Part shown: positions 46,054 to 55,524 of the stretch, in pieces
How positions within the stretch are numbered: position 1 is the stretch's first letter
Layout: each line of letters starts with the position of its first letter
DNA from: Anastrepha obliqua
Taxonomy: Eukaryota > Arthropoda > Insecta > Diptera > Tephritidae
Assembly (NCBI RefSeq): GCF_027943255.1
Contig: NC_072893.1
Span: forward strand, 112,963,784-113,027,783
Reading direction: 5' to 3'
DNA: 64,000 nucleotides
Position numbers and translations under genes: made by a program
The notes under the pieces: model-generated
What the model was told of the DNA's origin: nothing
What the model saw: only the letters and a program-made list of their open reading frames with translations
Database searches by the model: none

Positions 46054-46189
46054 TATTAAGGCATGTTTCTTTTCTAAAGCGAATTGCTAAAAATTTAATA
46101 ATATAATAATTGTTTCGCCATTATAATCTAATAACTTTTGTTTTGAATGAATTTTTGAATTTTTCTTTAATTGACGTATGTATGTATAT

Positions 46190-48270
46190 TAGACCGGAGT
46201 GAAATACGTAAATTTTTTCAAATCATATCGTAATAGCAGGGAAAAGTTGCTACATATCAATACAAATTCAGGAAAAAAAAGAAATTTCAAATCGGTTAAT
46301 ATCTTCCGTTCGCGCATTGCATTTAAAATTTACAAATTTTATAATAAATTGAACAAATATTCGAAAAATTGTAAGAGGTGGAAATGATGTTAGATAAAGT
46401 TCATTTTTTGTAGACTATTACAACATCAGGTATAGTTTGAAAAGAAAAACGTCTACCGCTCTATCAAAGCCCCTACAGCCCCTGAAAAGAAGTGGAAAAT
46501 GTCATTTTTTGTATAAATTTACGTAATTGCGGGTGGTTAGTTTCTCTATTTTAATTTTTGTATAAGTCTTCTTGAGTATATAAGTATAATAAATTATTCC
46601 CCTCTTAGCGCGCCCACTGACCACACTATCTTAAAGAAGTTTTGTACAGCTCTTGGCCCGCCCTTTTTGGACGACTCAGAACTCACCGCGTGAAGGTGAC
46701 TGTACGACGAGTTCCACCCACTCCCTTCCCAACCAACCAACCAAAGATGAAAAATTATTTATTCGGGAGTGGCAAAGTCTGCTTTAGTGTCAAATTGAGG
46801 CATAACTGTACGAGAAGTGAGTGCTGCTCTTATAAACCCATCACGTCTCTCGTTCCCATACACTTTTGAGGACGCTTGAGTTACTAGTTTTACGCAACGC
46901 TCCACAGCTTGCGTATGGCATGGAATATTTGTTAAATCTATGGTTAATTTAGGTTTTTCTTTATCAGAAATTAATTGCAAGATATCTTCAGAAGAAAGGC
47001 TGTCTAAAATTGGAGGGCAGGTAAGTTTCATTTCAGACCAATTAATTAACTCAAAATATTCATTTGCTTCAAAGTTCAGTTTAGGAACCAAAAAGTTTCT
47101 AATATTTTTGTCTTTTGAAGGGATTTCTTTTATTTTCAGAACTCGCCTCAATCCAAGATCGCGGACATGCTCTCTGTCATCTACCACCATCGAGAGAAGA
47201 ATGTTTTCTGGATGGGCAAAAAAGGAATTTGTTTGAATAACCTAACCTGTAACCTAATAACCTAATAACTTGAAGATTGTTCAATAAAATCATTGTACTT
47301 CTTTTGTTTCTCAGGTGTGTCTTTGTCCCTTGAATAAGATTTACGAAGAGTGTAGTATCGATCATGTAGATGTTTAATCTTTTGTACAACTCTTGTGTGG
47401 GAAACTATTGGAATCGAAGCCTTGGAATAAAGGGACTCAGTCTGATGAGCTACAGTATCTGCTACAACTGTGAAGCTTAACTTCTGACCAGAACTGGCAG
47501 CAGAAGATTCTACTGACATTTTGTACCTCACTTCTTGCCAACATTGTATAATGTCGGTATTAGTGGGAAGGACCGATGACAGCAGTGGTTTAGGTGCACC
47601 AAAAAATGGGCAGTGTATGTCCTTACGAGTAAGAGACATGAATAAAATGTTTCAAGAGATTTAATGTTAAGTAATTGTGTAAACTATGTAATTCAAAAGA
47701 ACATCGAATAGAATTTTTTTTGACCAAACAGCGCTGTTCGACAAGAGTGAAAGCAGAACTGGTAATGACCAGAGATTACTAGCTCTTCCGTGCACTTCGT
47801 TTATCGGTATGCCAGAATCAAAAGCAAAATGAAAAGAAAGACGATGGAATACAAGTAACCAAGTGGAAGACGATCTAAAGCACAGACGTGTTGTAGTAGC
47901 CGTAAGCCGCTTTCACGCAAGCCTCATTTGGCATAGGCTTCCTTAGTAGATTTGGTGTGAAATTGGTAAAAGTTAATCGCTCAGAACCAGAGAAATGGAT
48001 AGATTAGTAAATTAAAAATCTACTACTCAATGCTGAAAGTGCTATGTATAAAAAGGGAGCTCGATCTTTAATCATTTACAACTTCTACAAGTTTTCGTAA
48101 ATCAGCTAGATTTGGGATAAAATTTGTAAATTTTAAATGCAATGCGCGAACGGAAGATATTAACCGATTTGAAATTTCTTTTTTTTCCTAAATTTTTTAT
48201 TGATATGTAGCAACTTTTCCCTGCTATTACGATATGATTTGAAAAAATTTACGTATTTCACTCCGGTCTA
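46190..48270 (-). mobile_element. 2.1-kb element (C) with ~148-bp inverted repeats, 8-bp target duplication
   Basis: The left end TAGACCGGAGTGAAATACGT and the following ~148 bp are repeated in reverse complement at about 48122-48270 with only a few differences. ATGTATAT flanks both sides (46182-46189 and 48271-48278), although that sequence is low-complexity. It lies inside MULE B, downstream of its transposase. Its gene runs on the minus strand and belongs to a family that I cannot link to a known transposase. Long, nearly identical inverted repeats suggest a young insertion. Confidence 0.82.
46759..47639 (-). pseudogene. Uncharacterised transposon-borne protein (FAHPEN / PCHTQAVER family), middle deleted
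   Basis: The N-terminal part (ATG at 47637-47639) is open for 125 codons. It has DIIQCWQEVRYKM, SIPIVSHTRVVQKIKHLHDR and a basic KSYSRDKDTPEKQKKYNDF, and stops at 47262. After about 25 bp the C-terminal part begins with FAHPENILLSMVVDDREHVR and RRVLKIKE, then FELINWSEM, IPCHTQAVERCVKLVTQAS and DGFIRAALTSRTVMPQF, ending near 46759. I recall full-length relatives of about 500 residues from many arthropods, with a Cys-rich central region missing here. Their function is unknown to me. The gene sits inside inverted repeats and may be the mobility gene of element C or a passenger. Confidence 0.7.
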
Positions 48271-49231
48271 ATGTATATATACCATTGTTTCTATAAAATC
48301 AGAATTCAGAAAATAAAATAAATTTGCTATTCAGGTAAGCGTGCTTATCAGGTTATCTGCTTATTTGGTTATATTTTTACAGTATTTTGATCGAAAATAA
48401 TTTTGATTCCAGAATTTTAATATACAGAATTTCAGTTCTCCATCATTTTGATCATACAGAATTTTAAATACAGAATATTGAACCAAAAGAATTTAGGCTG
48501 GACAGATTTTTTTTTTTTGATTTTTACAGAATTTTGAAAAGCAGAATTTAGTACCTTTCCCGATTTTGTGACGTGGCGTCTAAGCCGGCTGAGTGGAGCG
48601 AATCGCACAATGAACGGCAGATGTTACCGGACGACTTGAGGACTCGTTCTTTCCAGAAAATCTTTTGCATCCCACACAACCTTTATTTATTCTATACATA
48701 TCTTCTGCTCAAATATGAACGAGACGGTATCAATAAAACGGTCCGCGGATGACATATGGCAAAAATAAATTTTTTGTTTTTTGGTGTGTTCTTCAAGATG
48801 AACGTCATGATATCTCAAGTTCTACTTGAACGATCGCTTTGAAGTTTGATAAGAATTTTTTATTATACATGTACAGGCGCGATGCCTCGGATGTTGAAAA
48901 ATTTAAGTTTGAAGTATTTTTAAAAAATTTGAAAAGGTAAAAAAAGAGGGTGAAAAGCTTTTTTTCAAGTTTACGCCATTTTGTGAATTTTTTTCTTTGA
49001 TTTGACGTACTCCGATAGCGATATCCTAACTAATGAAGAATTTTTTTTATGTAGCCCCCGCTTCTGTAATTCCACTTTTTTTTATTTTTTGTGTTTTATT
49101 AATATAATTTTTCTTTATACTTTTCCAATATTAATAAAAACTATAAAAAAAGTATAATAAAAATGTTTTTAATTTTTTGTTTATCTTAGTTTTAAAAATA
49201 CTTAAAATTAAGGCGCCTAGACCAGAATGAT

Positions 49232-49509
49232 TTTCAATGCATTTATGTGTGTGATACATGAAGCTTCTCTGCAATCTCACGTGTTGTATTGTGACGATTC
49301 GAATCGATTTTTGCTTTGATTAGGTCGTCATCAACTTTAACTGGACGACCAGAGCGTTTTTCATCTTTGAGTGAAAAATCACTAGAACGAAATTTGGCAA
49401 ACCAATTTTGACACTGCCGTACTTTTAAGGCTTCGTCACCACAAACAGCACATAACTTTTTGTAAGCTTGCGTTGCGGTTTTCCGACAATGTTCCTTTTG
49501 ATTTTCCAT
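49232..49509 (-). pseudogene. Mariner D transposase, N-terminal part
   Basis: The minus strand starts at ATG 49507-49509 with MENQKEHCRK and continues AYKKLCAVCGDEALKVRQCQ, WFAKFRSSDFSLKDEKRSGR and TTREIAEKLHVSHT. These are the two helix-turn-helix motifs and the GRP linker. A few bases before the first block are missing (about 20 residues compared with typical mellifera mariners). After a small frame slip it reads IEN at the edge of the inserted element A1. The rest of the protein is at 43499-44218. Confidence 0.88.
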
Positions 49510-49694
49510 TTTTCAACGAACGCCAAACGAAAACTACGCAACCGATCAAACAACTTTTCTTACTGATTGACAGCTGAATTGCCAATATCAAATAACAAAA
49601 TGTGTTTTACATTTCTACTACGTTTGCAAGCCTAAAAATTCAACTGAAGCCATCTATCAGTGAAATCCGCAATTACTTAGTTGCCAACCCAATA

Positions 49695-50819
49695 TAGTAA
49701 TGTAATAATAAAATGTATTTCTTCCGAACCTTCCTTCTATACTAGCATGTGGATAACTAAAATTTACGTAAGATGTCAAACGTGTTTTCTTACAAGTACT
49801 TTTTTTTCTAATTTAGACTTCTTAAAGCGCACCAATGCCCTTAAATAATTTAATTTACCATCAAAAAGTCAAAGTATTGGCCTCCGCTTATGTGGTGTAT
49901 TTTTAGGCGGGCAGGTGGTTTTATTTTTAAATATCAAACAAAGTTGCGGAAATACCCAATCGATCTATTTTAAGTATATTGCAAATATTTAAAAATGCAT
50001 AAAAGTTTCATTAGTCAGCATTTTGCGTTTTCCGCTTTTCCATACAAATCTATATGCATCGTTCGCCAGTTTGGCGACAACAAATGGAAAATCACAAAAA
50101 TATACTCAAATGAAAATATTTATGCTTAGTATATGCGGTATTTTCGTACAACCAAACATGTGCGTATGTATGTTTGTGCATATGAATATTTTCGATTTTT
50201 CGTCATTTGTTGTTATTACACATTTTTCCACTTAAGCACAGAAAATACTAATTGGTGCTTGTACTGCTGGCTTTATGTTCGTTATGGTGCTGAAGAGGAA
50301 TTTTTGTATTGCACACAAATATATTTACATATAAGTATGTACGAGTGTGCAAGAGTTGTCATCTGCATCAGGGTCTCAACGATTTCCACGCTTGTTTATT
50401 GAGATGACCAGGAAAGCCAATAATTCAGTTATCGTTGTTGGTGGTTGAGAAGTGCAGTTTCATGCCATTATTTTTCTTCTTCTTCATTCTTTGATAAGCT
50501 GCCAGTTATTATACCTACACTTAGTACTGTTGAATCCACTTTTCGGATATTCAGTTGAAATTTCTAGGCCAATATTTAGGCTGCGGCAAATTAACAAAGA
50601 GCTACACTCTACTTTAAACAAAATCAGGTTTTAATAAAGAAGTTGCGACCTTTAAATCTTAGAGTCTGGCTTTGGCTACTTCTTGAATATTTTCTTCAGA
50701 GATGGCACCTAGTATTGGTTTGCTCTCAGTGGTTGAATTATTTCGATATTCACAGGTGGCTCAAACATACAGATTGACGCAGCTCTTGCTGGTTAGGTTT
50801 TTGTGCCAGTCCCAATTCA
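49695..50819. other. No recognised gene
   Basis: AT-rich with short frames lacking recognisable content. Confidence 0.5.
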
Positions 50820-53800
50820 TTTAGACCATAAGCCGAAAAAATTTGGAAAACAATTTTGGAAAAAATTTAATAATTTTGAGATTAATTCAATGTTGAAAAA
50901 TTTCGTATAGAGTTTTTTAAAGTGAAATGTCTTAAGCTCTTTTTTTAATTTTATAAAATAAAATATTATTTAAAAGAAATTTGTTTAAGAAAAAATTTAA
51001 TTTTTGAAGTGAAACTTCTTAGGCGTCGATGGACGAACGAGAATGGAGAGTAAAATTCCAAGGCCATGCAACGTTTTGGGCATTTTCGTTCCGCGAGAGA
51101 GAAAAAAGATATAATGTAGAGGAAAAGGAGAGAGAGAGATATACCTTATATATATCTTAGATACACTTTAGGCTATTTTTCCTGAGTTTTTCCTTGTGAT
51201 TGCTAATTTCTGGTATTTCTCACACTGCCTACTTTTTGGCGCTTGTTTGTTGGTGCAAACTTGTAGGAAATATATTTTTGGTGTTATATTTCCTTGGTGC
51301 CTACTATTTGGGGCGTTGTTTGGTCCCAATTTTTTTGGCTTTTTTTTTTTGATTCCTACTTTTTTGCGCTTATTTCCATTTCCTGGCTAGTGCTTGCGCG
51401 CAGTATAAAGTGCTATCCATTCCGGGGTCGGAAAAATTTTATAAAATTTATTCAAGTTCAATAGTGAAATAAGTTCAATTCGTTTTACCATATAGGTATA
51501 TACTGTTTTCTTAAATTTTTGAATTATAAAATATAATTTGTATTTTGGGAAACACTTGTTTTACGTTTTTAAAAAAATTTTGCTAAATTTGAAATTTGTA
51601 AAAAAAGTAATATTACAAAAAAATTATTTTTTTTTTGCTGTAATATTTCGAGAAATATTGTTTTTAATTTTATGGAATAAAATATACTTTCTAAAAATTT
51701 TTTTGGGAAAATATTTCATTTTTTTGTTAAAAAAGTTTTGACTATGAAGTGAAGATGATGGATTTTTGGGCGTTGCCGTCTATTTTGCAGAAAATTTTTT
51801 TATTCAAGTCTATGATTATATTTTAAAACGAAAAAAATTTTTGAAGGAAAATTTATACAATTTATTCAAGTTATAAAGGAAAATATTTTAAATAATTTTT
51901 ATCATATATGTAATTTTGTTCATAAATCTTCTAGCATAAAATAGAAATTTTTTTTTGGAAAAAAATATTTTTGTGTTACAATTCGGGAAACTTTTTTTTA
52001 CATATTTTAAAAAAGTTTTGTTATTACTAGTTAAGACTATGTAGTGTAGGTAATGAAGGGATTCCATATCAAGTAAATATTTTTAACATTGTTGTTGATG
52101 TTTCAGAAAAATTGGTTTATTTGTATACTTGAATATAATTGGAAGTCACCTGAAAATATTTGGAAAAAATTAATAAAATTTATTCAAGTTCTTAAGTGAA
52201 ATAACTTCAATTCCTTTTTTTAACATTTTTTAATATAGGATAAGATATACTTTGTAGATAAAATTTTTTTGGCAAACAAAAAATTCTAAAATTAAATTTT
52301 TTTATCATTCGGAAATTTTTTCATTTTTGAAAAACACTTATAAAATTTATAAAATTTCTTTAAGGGGTTATATACCTACCTTGTGAGCCCCAAAAAAATT
52401 CACGATTGTCATAATTTTTTTTAAATATGTTTTAGAACTTTTATTCAAATGAGGCATATATTATATCATACTGAAGGTGACTCTCGAAGAATACATTTTG
52501 ATGTTTTCATTTTAAAAAATTTTATTATTTATTGTTGATATAGCCCCTCCCCCGAAACGCCGTTATTTAGAAGAGGCTTGCGGTGATCACGGTAGCGCAT
52601 GAGCAGCTCAACTGAAATCGAAAAAACTAAATGATTATTGTAGAAAAATGTTTTTTAGTGAATCTGAACGGTTTATTTACCCAAAACAAATTTTTCTCGA
52701 TATGAAAACTGCTTTGCACCAAAAAACGATTTTTGAGGGGTTGAAAAATTAAAAAAAAAAAATAGTTCCAGCGAACTATGCAAGTATTTATAAAAAGTGA
52801 ACCGTTCAGATTCGCGAGGTTGTAAATTCAAATAATTAAAAAAAAAGTTTATGCAAGTGGCTCAAATAGTTTTTGATAAATAATGATCACCGCGACGGTA
52901 ATTTTCAAAAAACACGACTTCGAGATAATCGCGTCTACGAGTAAAGTTTTGCGTGCACTTCATTTATGGATCATTTTTCCGCTTCCACGGTCTGTAACTT
53001 TCGTTCTAGTGCTCCGATCTTTATGATTTTTTTAATTTATATTTTTAAGATGATGTACTTTTAGAATATGCCATAAAAAATTTTTCGATTTTTTAGTTCA
53101 ACACAAGGTAAATAACCCCTTAAGTTCTAAAGTAAAATATTTTAATTTTTTTTGAAAAGTTTGTAATTTTTTTTTCAATATTTTATGGCAAACAAATTTT
53201 ATTTATATATATTTATATATTTATATTCACCTTTATATTTTTATTTTAAGGAAAAAAAAATTAATTTTTTTCAATTTTTTTTTTGTAAGTTTCGGATTTT
53301 TTTTTTTTGTTATTTTAGAAAAATACTTCCTCTCAGATTTTTCATTTATTATATTTTCATCATTAATAACTGAGACTATGATCAGTAATCCCTGAAAGTT
53401 TAATAATGCGATTTCCATAACTTTTCGAAACAATGAAAAATACTGTCTTTCTGCTTACAAATATGCGTAACGACGATTCGATCGATTTGTAAAAGCACGT
53501 AATTTACGAGTGCGAAGTTAGCGCTTCAATAGGCAGTGTTTTGCGCTGAACCGTTGATATTTCGTTTTAAGAAATCCTACACTAAAATTTTCGCCATTAA
53601 ATAAATTTGAAATTTATTAATTTTTTCCCAAACCTTTTTTTAGTTAACTTCTTATTTGCCAAGAAAAATCTACGAAACTTTTCAAACTACTTGAATCAGT
53701 TGACATTTCATTATCTTCACTTCATAGTCTGAACTATTAACAAAAAAAATTGTGACAAAAAAAAGTATATTTTATCCTATAAAAGTTGCCTAATTTCACT

Positions 53801-53985
53801 TTAAAACAATTATATACCAAATTTTCAATATTAGATAAGTAAATCTCAAAATTTCTACATTTTTTCCAAAATTTTTTTCCTAATTTTTTCAATTTACTTC
53901 TAATTATATTCAAGCTTACAAGTAAATCTACGAGAATTTTCGAAATATATACTTGGATCACTTCACGTAAACCGCTCAATAGCTA
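50820..53985. repeat. Extremely AT-rich satellite-like block with direct and inverted monomers
   Basis: Variants of AAATTTATTCAAGTTC followed by GTGAAATAA recur near 51442, 51860, 52179 and 53122. Variants of GACTATGAAGTGAAGATGATGG occur near 51739 and 52033 and, inverted, near 53710. Spacing is irregular, about 320-420 bp. The right part (53600-53980) runs in the opposite orientation. Homopolymer A and T runs are abundant and no coding sequence is supported. The TTAA element at 52364-53119 interrupts one monomer. Confidence 0.7.
52364..53119. mobile_element. 756-bp TTAA-flanked non-coding element (family 2)
   Basis: The left end GGGGTTATATACCTACCTTG and the right end in reverse complement GGGGTTATTTACCTTGTG match closely. 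TTAA flanks both sides (52360-52363 and 53120-53123). The host monomer reads continuously when the element and one TTAA are removed, so the insertion is well supported. The interior contains GCGGTGATCA and its inverted partner TGATCACCGC but no gene. Confidence 0.85.
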
Positions 53986-55409
53986 TGGGAAAAATATGTC
54001 GCCGAGTGAAAATCGCATTTTGAAAACTTAAAGGTTGTGGAAGTCGAAGAAGTAGACATAGTGCGTCAACCTTTACATTTTTATCCTCAAATTTGCTAAT
54101 GAGCAAAAGCTAAAAAATTCAAGAACGTTTAATTTGTGGTTAATTAAGTAGGGAATCATGTAAAAAAATGTTGCTAACAGGTTTAGGAGTGTGAGACAAA
54201 TAGGTTAAAAAGGGTTGCAAAGATAATAAAAATATAAATTAAAAAAAAAAAATGGAGTTTAGTCTACCAACACCGGCACTTATCGATTGACCTTCGCAAG
54301 GGCATTAAAACTGCGAAGGTTACTAAACATTGTCTGGTTAACGTAATTTAACAAAATTCGCAATTAATTCAGAATAAAGCTAAAATAATTATAAAACGAT
54401 TATTTTTCTGCAAAATTCAATATTCATATGTGAATATATTTATATGTACTCGTATATATGTGTTTTCGCCAGCATTTGCATGGCTTCCCTAGAGTAATTT
54501 TTGTCGCGCTAATGGGTTTTGCTTTTACCGCATCAACCATACCGCAGCTACTTGCCGAGCTAATTTACACGCGTCGTACATGCAAACACACATAACCTCG
54601 CACTTCCGCATGGCTGAGGTAATTTTAAAACGGGACATACACATACACTCACACACCTATGCAAATATATTCATATAGCTGTTGTAGAGTAGAGCCAACA
54701 ACAATTTGCAATTTATTCACGTGCAGCCACAAGTGTCCCTTCGACGTTTCACCTGTGGCAGCGGCTTTTTCAAATGCATTTATGTAGCTATGCACACATA
54801 TACATATATACAAATAAATGGGTATTTACATACACACTTTGTCGGGTTCAGCTCCAATTGCTTCAAGTTTTGTGTTCGACAAGCGATTTTGCGAGAATTA
54901 AAGAAAAAAAAAATCGATTGTATAAATAGCAATAAAAGCATTTGACAGCGGTTACATCAATCCAAGCCACGCGCTTGCCTACAGGTACACGTTTTAGGTC
55001 ATTAAGTGGGGGGAAAATGATTTTACAAGGCACTGGATGTGACACCTTAGCCGGCAATTGAATTGTAGCTATTAAAATATTTGACGAGCAAAAGTTTTCC
55101 TCACATCTAAAAATAACATGATTCTTAACCTCGCTCGGTTGTTGTTGTCGTTGTTGTTGTTGTAACAAGATACAAATTTCCCAAAAAATGTTTGAGAAAT
55201 GCTGGCGAAGTGATATTAGTTGACCCGATATAAATTCGAGTTTTTGTTGTTGTAGCAGTTCACTAGGCCTTGACAGTGCGGTATTATCACCGATCGTCAT
55301 CGTCTAACTCCTCTGAAGGTAGGCCCAGGGAACGCGCTGTTTCGACAGATTGGATACAGATGGAGAGGAGTTTTACGTGAGTGGGTTTAAACGGGCATGT
55401 TGGTGGTGG
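53986..55409. other. No recognised gene; microsatellites and a SINE-like tail
   Basis: GTT-rich runs at 55138-55172 and 55235-55255 flank a stretch whose reverse complement (ACTGCTACAACAACAA, ATTTATATCGGGTCAA) resembles parts of the 128-bp SINE. The order of the parts differs, so I do not call a copy. Confidence 0.45.
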
Positions 55410-55510
55410 TTCCAACTGGCGCCGGTTAGCGTGAGAAAGAAATGGGTGGGGAGTTTTGTCAAACTTGGCCAAAATCGCTTAAGCCCTTATCACGCTAATC
55501 AAGAAGAAAA
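55410..55510 (+). mobile_element. 3' end of an RTE-like LINE
   Basis: Shares TCCAACTGGCGCCGGTTAGC, a GGCCAAAATCGC stretch and AATCAAGAAGAAAAAG with 26695-26820 and 37911-38050. Only the final 100 bp remain. Confidence 0.65.
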
Positions 55511-55524
55511 AGAATAGGTAGTTA

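Larger units (their letters stand above)
44273..48561 (+). mobile_element. 4.3-kb MULE (B) with perfect 9-bp target duplication
   Basis: The left end GGGTTGGGTAC and the right end in reverse complement GGGAAAGGTAC form short imperfect inverted repeats. The nine bases GATTTTGTG flank it at 44264-44272 and 48562-48570. The uninterrupted sequence is present once in the related copy A2 (reverse complement near 59299), so the empty site is known. A 9-bp duplication is typical of MULEs. It encodes a broken MULE transposase on the plus strand and houses element C at 46190-48270. Confidence 0.9.
44219..49226 (-). mobile_element. TTAA-family element (A1), inserted in mariner D and split by the MULE
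   Basis: Two outer segments (44219-44272 and 48562-49226) match, in reverse, positions 58407-59345 of the complete copy A2. The right segment ends GGCGCCTAGACCAGAAT, which is A2's left inverted repeat short of its last bases plus TTAA. The left segment lacks about 80 bp of A2's right end. Mariner coding sequence starts immediately outside on both sides. A1 also lacks a roughly 120-bp internal duplication seen in A2. Because the extreme ends are missing, the exact insertion mechanism is unclear; a 3-bp CAT repeat flanks it. Confidence 0.82.
43487..49692 (-). mobile_element. Mellifera-type mariner (D), split by three nested insertions
   Basis: The left end TTGGTTTGGCAACTAAGTAA and the right end in reverse complement TTGGGTTGGCAACTAAGTAA are mariner inverted repeats, with TA outside both (43485-43486 and 49693-49694). 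The transposase runs on the minus strand with its N-terminus at 49509 and its C-terminus at 43499. Its two halves are separated by a 5-kb insertion. Without the insertion the element would be about 1.2 kb, the usual mariner size. Ends of this type belong to the mellifera subfamily as I remember it. Confidence 0.9.

Noticed and set aside
51196..51741. Two hydrophobic frames of 64 and 67 codons
   Set aside because: They lie in the T-rich satellite-like block and consist of Phe, Leu, Ile and Lys runs.
55130..55260. A further copy of the 128-bp SINE
   Set aside because: Only the CAA-type tail and a TTTATATCGGG piece are shared, in a different order; it could be unrelated GTT-repeat sequence.
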